Program-made: the position numbers and the translations under genes
Notes under the pieces: model-generated
The model's input: the letters and a program-made list of their open reading frames with translations, nothing else
Told to the model about the DNA's origin: nothing
The model's database searches: none
Shown: piece by piece, positions 1-7,943 of the stretch
Layout of the letters: every line of letters starts with the position of its first letter
Numbering within the stretch: the stretch's first letter is position 1
Assembly: GCA_038745855.1 (NCBI GenBank)
Contig: JBCDLC010000030.1
Location: 1 to 40,667 of the forward strand
DNA: 40,667 bases
Direction: 5' to 3'
Source of the DNA: UBA5336 sp038745855
GTDB taxonomy: Bacteria > Pseudomonadota > Alphaproteobacteria > Caulobacterales > Hyphomonadaceae

Positions 1-2
1 CC

Positions 3-548
3 GAACTGTTGGCCGCTGTGGGGGCCCCTGTAGGGGGGCGCCCTGAGGAGGCCGGGGCGGCGGCGGGCAAGGTGATACGCTAGCCTGCGCGCTCGGGCGG
101 CGGGGTCGTCCATGAGGGCCTTGAGGGCCGCGAGGCGGTTCAGGAGGGGGGCGGCGTCTATGGGACCGCTCGGCTGGTGGTGGCCGGGATAGGATTGGGA
201 TCTGGCTTTTGCTTTGGCTTTGAGGGCTTCGATGCGGGTGCGGTCGAAGGGGGCGCCGCTTGGGAAGATGCGGAGGGAGCGCGTGGATAGGGAGAGTTTG
301 CGCTCGCGGTAGTAGCGAATGTGGGGGTGGTCGTCGTTGGAGAGGGTCGGCTCGATTTCCAGGGCGAGGAGGATCAGCACCCGACGGATCCAGGACTCGA
401 GCATGGCGATGCCGGCCTTTAGGCGTGCGGCCGCCGCGCCCGTGAGAAAATCGGGCGCGAGATGGAGGTCATCGCGGCCGATCACGCGGGTGTATAGCTG
501 TTCGCCGAAGGGGCGGAGCTCATCGATGGTGTCGGTGATGTTCGACAT
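3..548 (-). CDS. Hypothetical protein, C-terminus beyond window edge
   Basis: An open frame starts at ATG 546-548 (minus strand, MSNITDTIDELRPFGEQLY) and stays open for 182 codons to the window edge, so its end is not visible. The codons favour C or G in third position, as in real genes of this window, and no other frame here is as convincing. The N-terminal half contains a hydrophobic helix (IRRVLILLALEIEPTL, about residues 57-72). The rest is Arg/Ala/Pro-rich with a short Lys/Ala stretch (EALKAKAKARS). I recognise no enzyme motif. The Shine-Dalgarno match is poor, and GTG at 564-566 is an alternative start. It resembles uncharacterised alphaproteobacterial proteins only in a general way, so no function is assigned. 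Confidence 0.7.
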   Translation of the reverse strand, partial: MSNITDTIDELRPFGEQLYTRVIGRDDLHLAPDFLTGAAAARLKAGIAMLESWIRRVLILLALEIEPTLSNDDHPHIRYYRERKLSLSTRSLRIFPSGAPFDRTRIEALKAKAKARSQSYPGHHQPSGPIDAAPLLNRLAALKALMDDPAARARRLAYHLARRRPGLLRAPPYRGPHSGQQF

Positions 549-920
549 TTGATGGGAGCTTATCACGGGCGCAGACCGGTCGGATAAGCGCCGGGTTTTC
601 CCAACGATTACAGGGCGCGGGGCATGGATAGGGGAGAAGTTATCCTACACCTGTGGGTGTCCTGCGGGGCAGCGCGGCGCGGTCGGAGAGACTGGGAAGG
701 GCCCAGAGCCTTCAGCCGGATCCATCGCCTAGGGAGCGAAACGACCCCAGCGGGGGATCAAAGCATCAAGCCCTCAGCGCCACTGCCGTGGCCTTGTGCG
801 ACTGGATTCGACCCCCCGGATCAAATCCTCTGCTCACGCAGACCGGCTCCCAAATCCATCGCGTCGCGGAGGGCGCCAGCGCGGAATCAAGGCTTAAAGC
901 CGGGATCCGGGCACAAACCT
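549..920. other. Intergenic region, no gene seen
   Basis: This 372-base stretch lies between the 3' end of tig and the start of the left-edge gene. Short plus-strand frames here have atypical composition and no recognisable product. The stretch holds a small hairpin (ACACC/GGTGT, about 645-658) and, at 854-877, a 24-base sequence that recurs inverted near the right edge of the window with two mismatches. No tRNA, tmRNA or other structured RNA was recognised. It probably carries the promoter of the left-edge gene and the 3' untranslated end of tig. Confidence 0.5.
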
Positions 921-2261
921 CTATAGGGTGTCGTCTTCGGCGAACAGGTCTTCCTTGCTGACGGTCTTGTCGGCCATCGTGGCCTGTTCGAAGATGTGGT
1001 CGACGACTTTTTCCTCGTAGATCGGCGCGCGGATACCGGCCAGTACATTGGGATTGTTCTGGACCGCCTGGATGAATTCGCGCTCCTGGCCGGGAAAATT
1101 CCGGGCCTGGGCGAGCACGGCTTGCTGGACTTCCTGTTCGGTGATCTGGATGTCATTCAGCCGCCCGATTTCCGCCAAGACGAGGCCGAGACGCACCCGG
1201 CGCGCGGCGATCTTCTGGTATTCGTCCTTGAGCTCGCCGTCCGATTTTGCCGCGTCCTCCTCTGACAATCGGCCCTTTTCCTTCTCGTCCAGGAGCTGGG
1301 TCCAGATCTGGTCGAATTCCTGGTCGACCATCTTTGGCGGTAGCTCGAAGTCATGGGCATCGTCGAGGGCATCGAGCAGGACGCGCTTGGCCTTCTGGCG
1401 GGAGGCCTGGGCGTATTGGTCTTCGAACTGGCCGCGGAACATGTCCTTGAGGGCCGCAAGATCCTCAAGGCCCAACCCTTTGGCGAAATCGTCGTCGAGC
1501 TCTGGCGTTTTTGGTGCGCGCACCTCTTTCACGGTGACCTCGAAGACAGCATCCTTTCCGGCGAGCGCCTCGGACCCGTAGTCATCCGGGAAGGTGACGT
1601 TGAGTTCGGTTTCCTGGCCGGCCTTCACGCCGACAAGCTGTTCCTCAAAGCCGGGAATGAAGCGCTCGGCGCCGATGACAACGGACGCATCTTCGGCCTT
1701 GCCGCCGTCGAAGGGTTCGCCGTCGATCTTGCCGAGAAAGTCGACGATGACGGCGTCGCCATCGCGGGCCTTGGCGGTCTTGCCGCGGGGCTCGTATTGG
1801 GTGTTGTTCTTGGCGAGCTTTTCGAGGGCGTCTTCGATTTCGGTTTCGCTGACCTCTGCCACGGGCCGCTCGATGGTGAGGGTTGCGGGGTCGACGGGCT
1901 CGAACTCGGGCATGATGTCGACGTCGAACCGGTAGGCGAGGTCGGCCTTTCCGGCGAGGACCGCCTCGACTTCGCTGTCGAAGTGCATGTCGGGCTGGGA
2001 GGCGGCGCGGATCTTGGCGTCGTCGATGGCTTTCTCGTTGGTCTCCTTGATCAGGTCCTCGACCAGGTCGCCCATGATGGATTTGCCGTACATCTGTTTG
2101 ACGTGGGAGGCGGGAACCTTGCCGGGGCGGAAGCCCCTGATGTTCATCTGGGGGCGGATCTCGTTGATCTTTTCGGTGAGCTTGGCTTCGAGTTCCGAGG
2201 CCGGGACGTGGACCTGGAAGGTGCGGCTGAGGCCTTCGGACTGGGTTTGGGTGACGTCCAT
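921..2261 (-). CDS. tig: Trigger factor, ribosome-associated chaperone
   Basis: Trigger factor binds near the ribosomal exit tunnel, shields nascent chains and has peptidyl-prolyl isomerase activity. The 446-residue product starts MDVTQTQSEGLSRTF. The N-terminal ribosome-docking domain carries the family signature GFRPGKVP at residues 43-50. An FKBP-type domain follows at about 160-250 (GDAVIVDFLGKIDG, then FIPGFEEQLVG), and the rest is the helical chaperone arm domain, ending in the acidic tail FAEDDTL. The start at 2261 is set by AAGGAAG seven bases upstream. The frame stays open for 41 codons further upstream, but that part is proline/arginine-rich and unlike the family. Length is typical for alphaproteobacteria. 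No clp genes follow in this window. Confidence 0.97.
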   Translation of the reverse strand: MDVTQTQSEGLSRTFQVHVPASELEAKLTEKINEIRPQMNIRGFRPGKVPASHVKQMYGKSIMGDLVEDLIKETNEKAIDDAKIRAASQPDMHFDSEVEAVLAGKADLAYRFDVDIMPEFEPVDPATLTIERPVAEVSETEIEDALEKLAKNNTQYEPRGKTAKARDGDAVIVDFLGKIDGEPFDGGKAEDASVVIGAERFIPGFEEQLVGVKAGQETELNVTFPDDYGSEALAGKDAVFEVTVKEVRAPKTPELDDDFAKGLGLEDLAALKDMFRGQFEDQYAQASRQKAKRVLLDALDDAHDFELPPKMVDQEFDQIWTQLLDEKEKGRLSEEDAAKSDGELKDEYQKIAARRVRLGLVLAEIGRLNDIQITEQEVQQAVLAQARNFPGQEREFIQAVQNNPNVLAGIRAPIYEEKVVDHIFEQATMADKTVSKEDLFAEDDTL

Positions 2262-2487
2262 TTTGGTCTTCCTTGCGGGGGCGCTTTGTTTGGATGGCGC
2301 CAGGGTCGTGCGCCATGGAGGTGGGCCAGGGGAACGGAATGGGGGCGGCTGGCGCGACCTGTCCGCGGCCAGCGCCCGTTCCATGCGTGCTCCTGAATAT
2401 GACGCGTCGGGCTATGGCATAGGGCTCGGGGCCTGTCCACGCGCCAATCGTGGCGGTGGTGAGCATTTGCCCGGTGGGGGGCGGTTG
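2262..2487. other. Intergenic region upstream of tig
   Basis: This is a 226-base gap between two minus-strand genes. It contains the tig ribosome-binding site (AAGGAAG, about 2267-2273) and must hold the tig promoter if tig is transcribed separately from the RTX gene. I could not pick convincing -35 and -10 boxes. No terminator hairpin with a T-run was seen. Confidence 0.4.
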
Positions 2488-4947
2488 TCAGTAGATGTGG
2501 CCGTCTTCGGGGGCCTCCAGGAAGAGCGCTTCCAGGGTGGCGTCTAGGCCAGTATCGGGGCCGGTTTCTGGGCCTGTTTCTGGGCTTGGGCTTTCCGAGG
2601 GGGGCGCTGTTGTGGGGGGTGTTTGTGGTTCGGGAGCAGGGGGCGGCGCTTTGGGTGTGAGGGCGGTGAAGTCGAATGCTGCTGCTTCTTCTGATGTTTC
2701 TGGCGGGGGTGCGGCGCGGCCCAGGACGGACGTGGCATGGGATTGATCGGCCGCTTCGGTGGGGGCGCTGGACGGTGGGGCGAAGGCGGTGCTGGAGCTG
2801 GGGCCGGTGGAGGATCTGGGATCGGTGCCTGGGCTATCGGTGGTCAGGTCCAGACCGGGGTCAGCGGTGACGACGATATCCCTGGCGGTGAGGGCAGGGG
2901 CGCCTTCGAGGGTCGCGAGGCGGACCGGTGGGGAGAAGCCCGCGCCGCTGCGGTCGTAGAAGAGGTCGCCGGAAACGGGGTTGTAGAGGAAGGCGCCGTC
3001 CTCGTTGAAGGTGGCCGCGCCGGTGGAGACGACGAGTTCGACCCGTTGGCCGGGGAAGAGGCGGCCGCCAAAGCCCTCGGCGCTGACTTCGATCCGGTCC
3101 TCGCCGGGGGTGAAGTCGATGATACGGTCGCCGCCTTCGTTCTCGCTCATGAAGCGGAAGCGGTCCCGTCCGGCGCCGCCGAAGAGGATATCGCTGCCGT
3201 CACCGCCATCGAGGGTGTCGAAGCCTGCTTCGCCGCGCAGGACATCGTCTCCGCCGTCGCCGAGGAGGATGTCGTTGCCGCCGTCGCCGATGAGGGCGTT
3301 GGGGCCCGGGGTGCCGGCGAGGGGGGCGCCGTCGCCGGGGGCTGTTCCTGGCTCGGCGGCGGCGATGGTGAGGGTGGTGTCCTGGGTGCCGACATCGCTG
3401 ACCGAGGTGACAGAGACGTCGAAGGTGCCGCCGGCGGCGAAGGTGTGACTGAAGACGCCAGCGGCACCAGCGGCCACGGTGGCGGTGTCGTCGGGGGTCC
3501 CGTCGGCCCAGTCAATGGTGATGGACCGGCTGGCGATGGAGGAGGGGGTGACCGTTAACTCGACCGAGCGGGCGCCGTCCGGGCTGGTGTCGAAGCGGAC
3601 GTCGACGGGGGGAAGGGTGCTGGCTGTGAAGACGTCGACGTCGAGGGCGCCGATATCTGTGTCCTGGCCATCGGAGACGACATATTCGAGCAGGATGCGG
3701 CCTTCGAAACCGGCATTGGGGTCGATGGTGACCGTGCCGCCCGAATTGAGGGTGGCGACATAGGTGTCGAAGGTGACCGACTGGCCCTCGCTGACAGACT
3801 GGATGCCCGTAGGCGTGACGAAGCCGGTGATGGCGATGGGGTCGTCGTCCGGATCGAAGTCGTTGGCGAGGATATCGAAGGTTGTGACCGCGGTGTCGAT
3901 CATCTGGCCGCTCTCATTCACGGCGATGGGCGCGCGATTGATGCCGGCGGTGAGCGGTGTGAGCTGGAAGGCGTCGAGGCGGGCGAGGGCGCCGTTATCG
4001 CGGGTGCCGCGGATGGCGATGGTGTCGCCGGTGGTAAGGGTGATGTCGGTGATGAATTCGGTGAGTTCGAGCCCCTGGATGGCGCCGGCACCGTCGAAGC
4101 TTGCGACCACCACGTCGTTGATTTCCACGTCCCACTGGGCGACGCCATCGTTTTCGATGAGGTGATCAATGTCGAGTTCGTACTCGCCGCTGGCGCCGAC
4201 GAATGTGCCGAACGCGACACCGGTCGATAGGGTGAAGACGGACTGGCCGCCGGAAACGCCGGCACGGGTCTCGATCTGGTAACCAACGAGGTTGAGGTCT
4301 TCGGCCTCTGTGACCCCTGCGCGGATCTCCACGTCCTGGATAACGACTTCCTCGATATCGATGGAGTCGACCCGCGCGAGTTCGCCTGCATCGTCCCGGT
4401 CGCCCTGGATGGTGATGATGTCGCCGGGCGCTAGATCGGTTGTGAATTGGCGGCTGGCGGGATTGCCGTTCGGAGAATTACCGCCCGCGCCGTTGAAATC
4501 ACCGACGGCCGCGTCGTTGACGAGCAATGTCCAGGTGGCGACGCCGTCGCCCTCGTCAAAATAGTTGATGGTGATGTTGTAGGTGCCGGCGGTGCCCGCG
4601 AACTCGCCTTCTGCCGTGCCGCTGCCGGGCGCGGGGACGCCTTCGAGCCTGATCCCCTCGCCGCCCGAGGCATCGCCCCGGGCTTCGATGACATAGTTGG
4701 TGAGTTCGAGGTCTTCCGCTTCCGAGCGGCCGGGCCCGATCACGGGTGGCGCGAACAGGACCGTGGAGAAGGTGATTGGCCCGGTCGCCAGAAAATTGCC
4801 CACCGGTATTGGCCCGTCGGTATCGTCTCGCTGGGTGGTGTCAGAGCCTGCTTCTTTAGAACCCTCGCTGGGCGCAGGTGTTTCGATGGCGTCGATGTCT
4901 GCGCCAAGGAGGGTGCCCACGCTGGATGGATCTTCTACGTCTGTCAT
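2488..4947 (-). CDS. Large modular RTX protein, probably type I secreted
   Basis: The 819-residue acidic protein has no N-terminal signal peptide. Two homologous beta-rich modules come first (about 76-203 and 213-331). Each begins with EAEDL and contains a DG-VA-W-ND core, resembling carbohydrate-binding or cell-adhesion modules. A cadherin-like module follows (337-440, NRAPIAVNE ... ILANDFDPDDDP), then a PKD-like module (446-528, IDWADGTPDD). RTX calcium-binding nonapeptides span 545-595 (GDGGNDILLGDGGDDVL), followed by the segment that usually caps such repeats (GGDRIIDFTPGEDRI). The last 120 residues are a Pro/Ser/Thr/Glu-rich tail. RTX repeats without a signal peptide indicate type I secretion (family knowledge), but no type I transporter gene is in view. 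A surface adhesin or matrix protein is likely, and an enzymatic role is not excluded. Confidence 0.85.
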   Translation of the reverse strand: MTDVEDPSSVGTLLGADIDAIETPAPSEGSKEAGSDTTQRDDTDGPIPVGNFLATGPITFSTVLFAPPVIGPGRSEAEDLELTNYVIEARGDASGGEGIRLEGVPAPGSGTAEGEFAGTAGTYNITINYFDEGDGVATWTLLVNDAAVGDFNGAGGNSPNGNPASRQFTTDLAPGDIITIQGDRDDAGELARVDSIDIEEVVIQDVEIRAGVTEAEDLNLVGYQIETRAGVSGGQSVFTLSTGVAFGTFVGASGEYELDIDHLIENDGVAQWDVEINDVVVASFDGAGAIQGLELTEFITDITLTTGDTIAIRGTRDNGALARLDAFQLTPLTAGINRAPIAVNESGQMIDTAVTTFDILANDFDPDDDPIAITGFVTPTGIQSVSEGQSVTFDTYVATLNSGGTVTIDPNAGFEGRILLEYVVSDGQDTDIGALDVDVFTASTLPPVDVRFDTSPDGARSVELTVTPSSIASRSITIDWADGTPDDTATVAAGAAGVFSHTFAAGGTFDVSVTSVSDVGTQDTTLTIAAAEPGTAPGDGAPLAGTPGPNALIGDGGNDILLGDGGDDVLRGEAGFDTLDGGDGSDILFGGAGRDRFRFMSENEGGDRIIDFTPGEDRIEVSAEGFGGRLFPGQRVELVVSTGAATFNEDGAFLYNPVSGDLFYDRSGAGFSPPVRLATLEGAPALTARDIVVTADPGLDLTTDSPGTDPRSSTGPSSSTAFAPPSSAPTEAADQSHATSVLGRAAPPPETSEEAAAFDFTALTPKAPPPAPEPQTPPTTAPPSESPSPETGPETGPDTGLDATLEALFLEAPEDGHIY

Positions 4948-5096
4948 ACCCGTTCACCCGCTTTTCCATACCCCCCGTTCTCGGGAGAGGCGTCTTTGTG
5001 GGTACGTGACAAGGCTTCTATTCAAAGGCTTCTGCCTTGCGACGGGCCCCACCACGCGCCCGTGTGTCTTTCTTAGCCAATAAGCGCATAGTGGCA

Positions 5097-5139
5097 ACAC
5101 ACCTCACCGAAGCGGAGCGGGTCTTGTGCCGAGGTGTGT
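5097..5139. promoter_or_regulatory. Inverted repeat upstream of glyoxalase-like gene
   Basis: A perfect 9-base inverted repeat, ACACACCTC (5097-5105) and GAGGTGTGT (5131-5139), has 25 bases between the arms. It ends 46 bases before ATG 5186, in the 238-base divergent gap between the RTX gene and the glyoxalase-like gene. No T-run follows, so an operator or 5' leader structure is more likely than a terminator. No regulator is known. Confidence 0.4.
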
Positions 5140-5185
5140 CTTCTGAGTGAATAAGAACCAGATTTAACCTGTGGGGGCGTATCCC

Positions 5186-5566
5186 ATGTTCAAAAAGACC
5201 GTGCCCATCCTTCGAAGTTTCGATGAGGCCATGGCTAGGGCTTTCTACGTCGATTTTCTCGGCTTCGAAGTACAGTTCGAACACCGTTTCTCGGACGACT
5301 TACCGCTCTATATGGGGCTGGTGAAGGATGGCTGCGAAATCCATGTGTCCGAACACTTTGGAGATGCGGCTCCGGGTTGTCATGTCAGGCTGGAAATGAC
5401 CGGTCTCGCCGATTACGTCGAAGGCCTGAGAAACAAGGCCCACAAATTTGCTCGGCCTGGTAACCCTAAAGAACAGCCTTGGGGCATCCTCGAAATAGCG
5501 ATTGCTGATCCGTTCGGAAACCGGATCACCTTTGTGGAGACAATCGCGCGGCAACGAGACAATTGA
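5186..5566 (+). CDS. Glyoxalase/bleomycin-resistance superfamily protein
   Basis: This is a 126-residue single-domain vicinal-oxygen-chelate fold protein. It shows the expected pattern: N-terminal ILRSFDEAMARAFYVDFLGF (helix plus GF strand), a middle segment with CEIHVSEHFGD, and C-terminal ILEIAIADPFGNRITFVE with the DPFGN turn and a final Glu. Such proteins include glyoxalases, dioxygenases and antibiotic-binding resistance proteins, and the substrate cannot be read from the sequence. I chose ATG 5186, which follows a G-rich stretch (GTGGGGG); the in-frame GTG at 5171 would add five residues. It may be monocistronic, since 167 bases separate it from the next gene. Confidence 0.85.
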   Translation: MFKKTVPILRSFDEAMARAFYVDFLGFEVQFEHRFSDDLPLYMGLVKDGCEIHVSEHFGDAAPGCHVRLEMTGLADYVEGLRNKAHKFARPGNPKEQPWGILEIAIADPFGNRITFVETIARQRDN

Positions 5567-5695
5567 CGCCGCGCCGAGAATGACCGACGGCTCGCTCGCA
5601 TGGCACTTTGGCTTTCCTTCGAGGTCGCACCCGCCCCTCGCTGCCTTGCATTGCGCGTTGCGGTCGCATGGCCGAACGATGATTGCGCCCTATGT

Positions 5696-5710
5696 TGCGA
5701 GTGCGTTGCA
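5696..5710. promoter_or_regulatory. Candidate Fur box upstream of the hmu operon
   Basis: TGCGA-GTGCG-TTGCA fits TGCRA-N5-TYGCA, the same form found at two other iron promoters in this window. It ends 23 bases before ATG 5734. A second, overlapping palindrome (GCAAG-AA-CTTGC, 5708-5719) follows, so TTGC recurs at 5695, 5706 and 5716, about one helical turn apart. The link to Fur is inference from position and from recalled alphaproteobacterial Fur motifs. Confidence 0.5.
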
Positions 5711-5733
5711 AGAACTTGCGAGGTGTGTTGAGA

Positions 5734-5937
5734 ATGCCCAGAGACGGGAATCCCTCGACAGACCCGGACGAGGGTTCCGATGCAGGCGACAAAAAGAAGA
5801 GGTGGCCTTGGTTTGGCCGTGCTCGGCCCGCAGGGTCTCGCATGTTCTGGGCCTGGATCATCTACCAATCGGTGAAGGGGATCATCACCCTGTCGCTGAT
5901 CTGGGTGCCGCTTCTTCTGTTGTGGTTGCGGCGCTGA
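5734..5937 (+). CDS. Small single-pass membrane protein at head of hmu operon
   Basis: The 67-residue protein starts MPRDGNPSTDPDEGSD. An acidic, then basic N-terminal half (KKKRWPWFGR) is followed by one long hydrophobic segment (FWAWIIYQSVKG, then TLSLIWVPLLLLWL) that ends the protein with RR. This predicts a single-pass or tail-anchored inner-membrane protein with its charged N-terminus in the cytoplasm. It does not resemble HemP/HmuP. It lies 34 bases before hmuT on the same strand, directly after a candidate Fur box, so it is probably the first gene of the heme import operon. Longer starts upstream would place coding sequence across the Fur-box candidate, so I prefer ATG 5734. Function unknown. 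Confidence 0.65.
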   Translation: MPRDGNPSTDPDEGSDAGDKKKRWPWFGRARPAGSRMFWAWIIYQSVKGIITLSLIWVPLLLLWLRR

Positions 5938-5971
5938 TGGCGGGGCTGGGTAGGATAAGGAAGATTATTCG

Positions 5972-6853
5972 ATGCGGAATTTGAGCGTGAAGACACTTAT
6001 TGCCGGTGCAGCCGGCGCCCTGGCGTTCTCGTTTGGACTGGCAACGCCAGCATTTGCCCAGGAGAGGGTTGCATCGCTTGGCGGCGACCTGACGGAAATC
6101 ATCTATGCGCTGGGCGAAGGCGACAGGATCGTAGCGACTGACACAACCAGTGTGTACCCGCTGTCGGCTCTTGCCACTCCCAAGGTTGGCTATGTGCGCC
6201 AGCTTTCTGCAGAGGGTGTTCTCTCTGTTGAGCCTGACCTGATCCTGATCAGCGGAGCGGCTGGGCCAGATACGGCGCTGGACCAGATCCGGGCGACGGG
6301 CGTTTCGATTGTCGAGATGGAGACCGAATATACGGTCGACGCGATTTTGAACAAAACCCGCCGGGTCGCCGAGGCGCTCGGGGTTGAGGAGAAAGGTGAG
6401 GCCCTGGCGGCAGAGATCGAAGCCGATTGGGCGGCAGCGCAGGTTGATATCGGAGCCTTGCCAGACAATCCGTCGGTGCTGTTTTTCTCGACCGTGAGCG
6501 ATGGATCTCCCACGGCTGCGGGCAAGGAAACGGCAGCCCAAGGCGTGATCGATATGCTGGGGGGCGAAAATGTCTTCGGGGACCGGCTCGGCTACAAGCC
6601 GATCTCGCTGGAGGCGGCAGTGGCCGCCGACCCTGACATCATCTTGGTCATGAATTTCGTGGCAGCCCGCATGGGCGGTCTCGAGGCGGTGGCTGACCAT
6701 CCGGCGATCTCGCTCACGACTGCCGCGCAAACCGGCCGCATCTTCATGATTGACGCTGTGCAAGTGATGCAATTCAGCCCGCGGACGCCGAAAGCAACGG
6801 GTGCGCTCGCCGCTGAGATCAAGGCAGCCCTGGAAGAGGTCGATGGCACGTGA
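5972..6853 (+). CDS. hmuT: Periplasmic heme-binding protein HmuT
   Basis: HmuT is the substrate-binding protein of the heme ABC importer; it takes heme in the periplasm and delivers it to HmuU/HmuV. The 293-residue product has a signal peptide ending about residue 30 (LATPAFAQ). The family opening VASLGGDLTEIIYALG follows. Next comes KVGYVRQLSAEG, in which Tyr74 matches the heme-ligating tyrosine known in ShuT/HmuT-type proteins, then the long backbone helix and a second lobe ending about 285. The start at 5972 follows AGGATAAGG. The stop overlaps the hmuU start by 11 bases, so the genes are translationally coupled. Confidence 0.93.
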   Translation: MRNLSVKTLIAGAAGALAFSFGLATPAFAQERVASLGGDLTEIIYALGEGDRIVATDTTSVYPLSALATPKVGYVRQLSAEGVLSVEPDLILISGAAGPDTALDQIRATGVSIVEMETEYTVDAILNKTRRVAEALGVEEKGEALAAEIEADWAAAQVDIGALPDNPSVLFFSTVSDGSPTAAGKETAAQGVIDMLGGENVFGDRLGYKPISLEAAVAADPDIILVMNFVAARMGGLEAVADHPAISLTTAAQTGRIFMIDAVQVMQFSPRTPKATGALAAEIKAALEEVDGT

Positions 6854-7943
6854 TGGCCTCGCCGAGGCGGCGCCCCAGACCCTGAAATCGGCCCGCGCGC
6901 AGACCGGCTATGTCGTATTGGCAGGGTGCGCGGTGCTGGCGGGCATCGCCGCGCTGCTGGGGATTGTCCTCGGACCGCTCGACATTGGCATTGGTGACAC
7001 CGCGGCTGTGTTGGCGAGCAAGTTGGGCCTGGTCGATGCGTCGGATGTTTCTGCCGTTAAGAAAGGTGTGATCGAGTCCATCCGGCTGCCACGGGTCACC
7101 CTGGGGCTGTTCGTGGGGGCGACGCTTGGCGTGGCGGGCGCGGCGATGCAGGGGTTTTTCCGGAACCCGCTTGCCGACCCCGGGCTGATTGGCGTGTCGA
7201 CGGGCGGTGCCCTTGCGGCCGTCGCCGTGATCGTGCTGGGCGGGACGGCGCTGGCGCCTGTGCTTGCCATGCTGGGATCGTTCAGCCTCCCGATCTTTGC
7301 GTTTTTTGGGTCGCTGGCGGCCGTGGCGCTTATTTACCAGGTATCCCTCGTGGATGGCCGGGTGGTGGTGGCGACCATGTTGCTGGCGGGCGTTGCGGCC
7401 AATGCCCTTGCAGCGGCCGGGATCGGGTACATGACATTCCTCGCCGACGACACCCAGTTGCGGGACCTGACCTTCTGGACGCTTGGATCGCTTGGCGGCG
7501 CGGTTTGGGAGCGCGTGCTCCCTGCGATCTTCCTGATGGCCGTGGCGATCGCCGGACTTGTTACGCTCGCGCGGCCGATGAACGCCCTGCTGCTCGGGGA
7601 AGCGGATGCCTCGACGCTGGGGGTGAATGTCGAGGTTGTGAAACTCAGGGCGGCGGTGCTGACGGCGCTCGGCGTTGGCGCTGCGACGGCGGTTTGCGGG
7701 GTGATCGGCTTTATCGGGCTGGTGGTGCCGCACCTGGTGCGCCTCGTGACGGGACCTGACCACCGGTATGTGCTGCCGGGGTCGGCGCTTCTGGGGGCGG
7801 CGTTGATCCTCTTTTCGGATCTTGTGGCGCGGTTGGCTGTCACGCCGGCGGAATTGCCGTTGGGTGTTGTGACGGCGGCGATCGGTGCACCGTTCTTCTT
7901 CTGGCTGCTGATCCGCGACAAGGGGAAGGGGGCATACGGGTGA
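6843..7943 (+). CDS. hmuU: Heme ABC transporter permease HmuU
   Basis: This FecCD-family inner-membrane permease forms the heme channel with HmuV. The 366-residue protein is mostly hydrophobic, with about nine or ten membrane segments. It carries the family motifs RLPRVTLGLFVGATLGVAGA (about 77-96), FRNPLADPGLIG, the TLGVNVEVVKLRA region, and GFIGLVVPHLVRL, the conserved loop that contacts the ATPase. The start at 6843 (MARDGLAEAAP) follows GGAAGAGG and overlaps the end of hmuT by 11 bases. The frame runs 14 codons further upstream, inside hmuT, without family similarity. It overlaps hmuV by four bases (GTGA). Confidence 0.93.
   Translation: MARDGLAEAAPQTLKSARAQTGYVVLAGCAVLAGIAALLGIVLGPLDIGIGDTAAVLASKLGLVDASDVSAVKKGVIESIRLPRVTLGLFVGATLGVAGAAMQGFFRNPLADPGLIGVSTGGALAAVAVIVLGGTALAPVLAMLGSFSLPIFAFFGSLAAVALIYQVSLVDGRVVVATMLLAGVAANALAAAGIGYMTFLADDTQLRDLTFWTLGSLGGAVWERVLPAIFLMAVAIAGLVTLARPMNALLLGEADASTLGVNVEVVKLRAAVLTALGVGAATAVCGVIGFIGLVVPHLVRLVTGPDHRYVLPGSALLGAALILFSDLVARLAVTPAELPLGVVTAAIGAPFFFWLLIRDKGKGAYG

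Noticed and set aside
770..880. A possible tRNA- or tmRNA-like element (GATTCGACCC)
   Set aside because: No acceptor stem, anticodon arm or CCA context could be built around it.
1353..2396. A 347-codon plus-strand frame opposite tig
   Set aside because: It is the antisense of a clear trigger factor gene; the product is Gly/Val/Asp-rich with no recognisable family.
2737..3558. A 273-codon plus-strand frame opposite the RTX gene
   Set aside because: Antisense of the RTX and PKD modules; its Gly/Ala/Glu composition mirrors the opposite strand.
5885..6772. A 295-codon minus-strand frame opposite hmuT
   Set aside because: hmuT is certain by family motifs, and this frame has no coherent product.
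6819..7763. A 314-codon minus-strand frame opposite hmuU
   Set aside because: Arg/His/Gln-rich antisense product typical of GC-rich DNA; hmuU is well supported.
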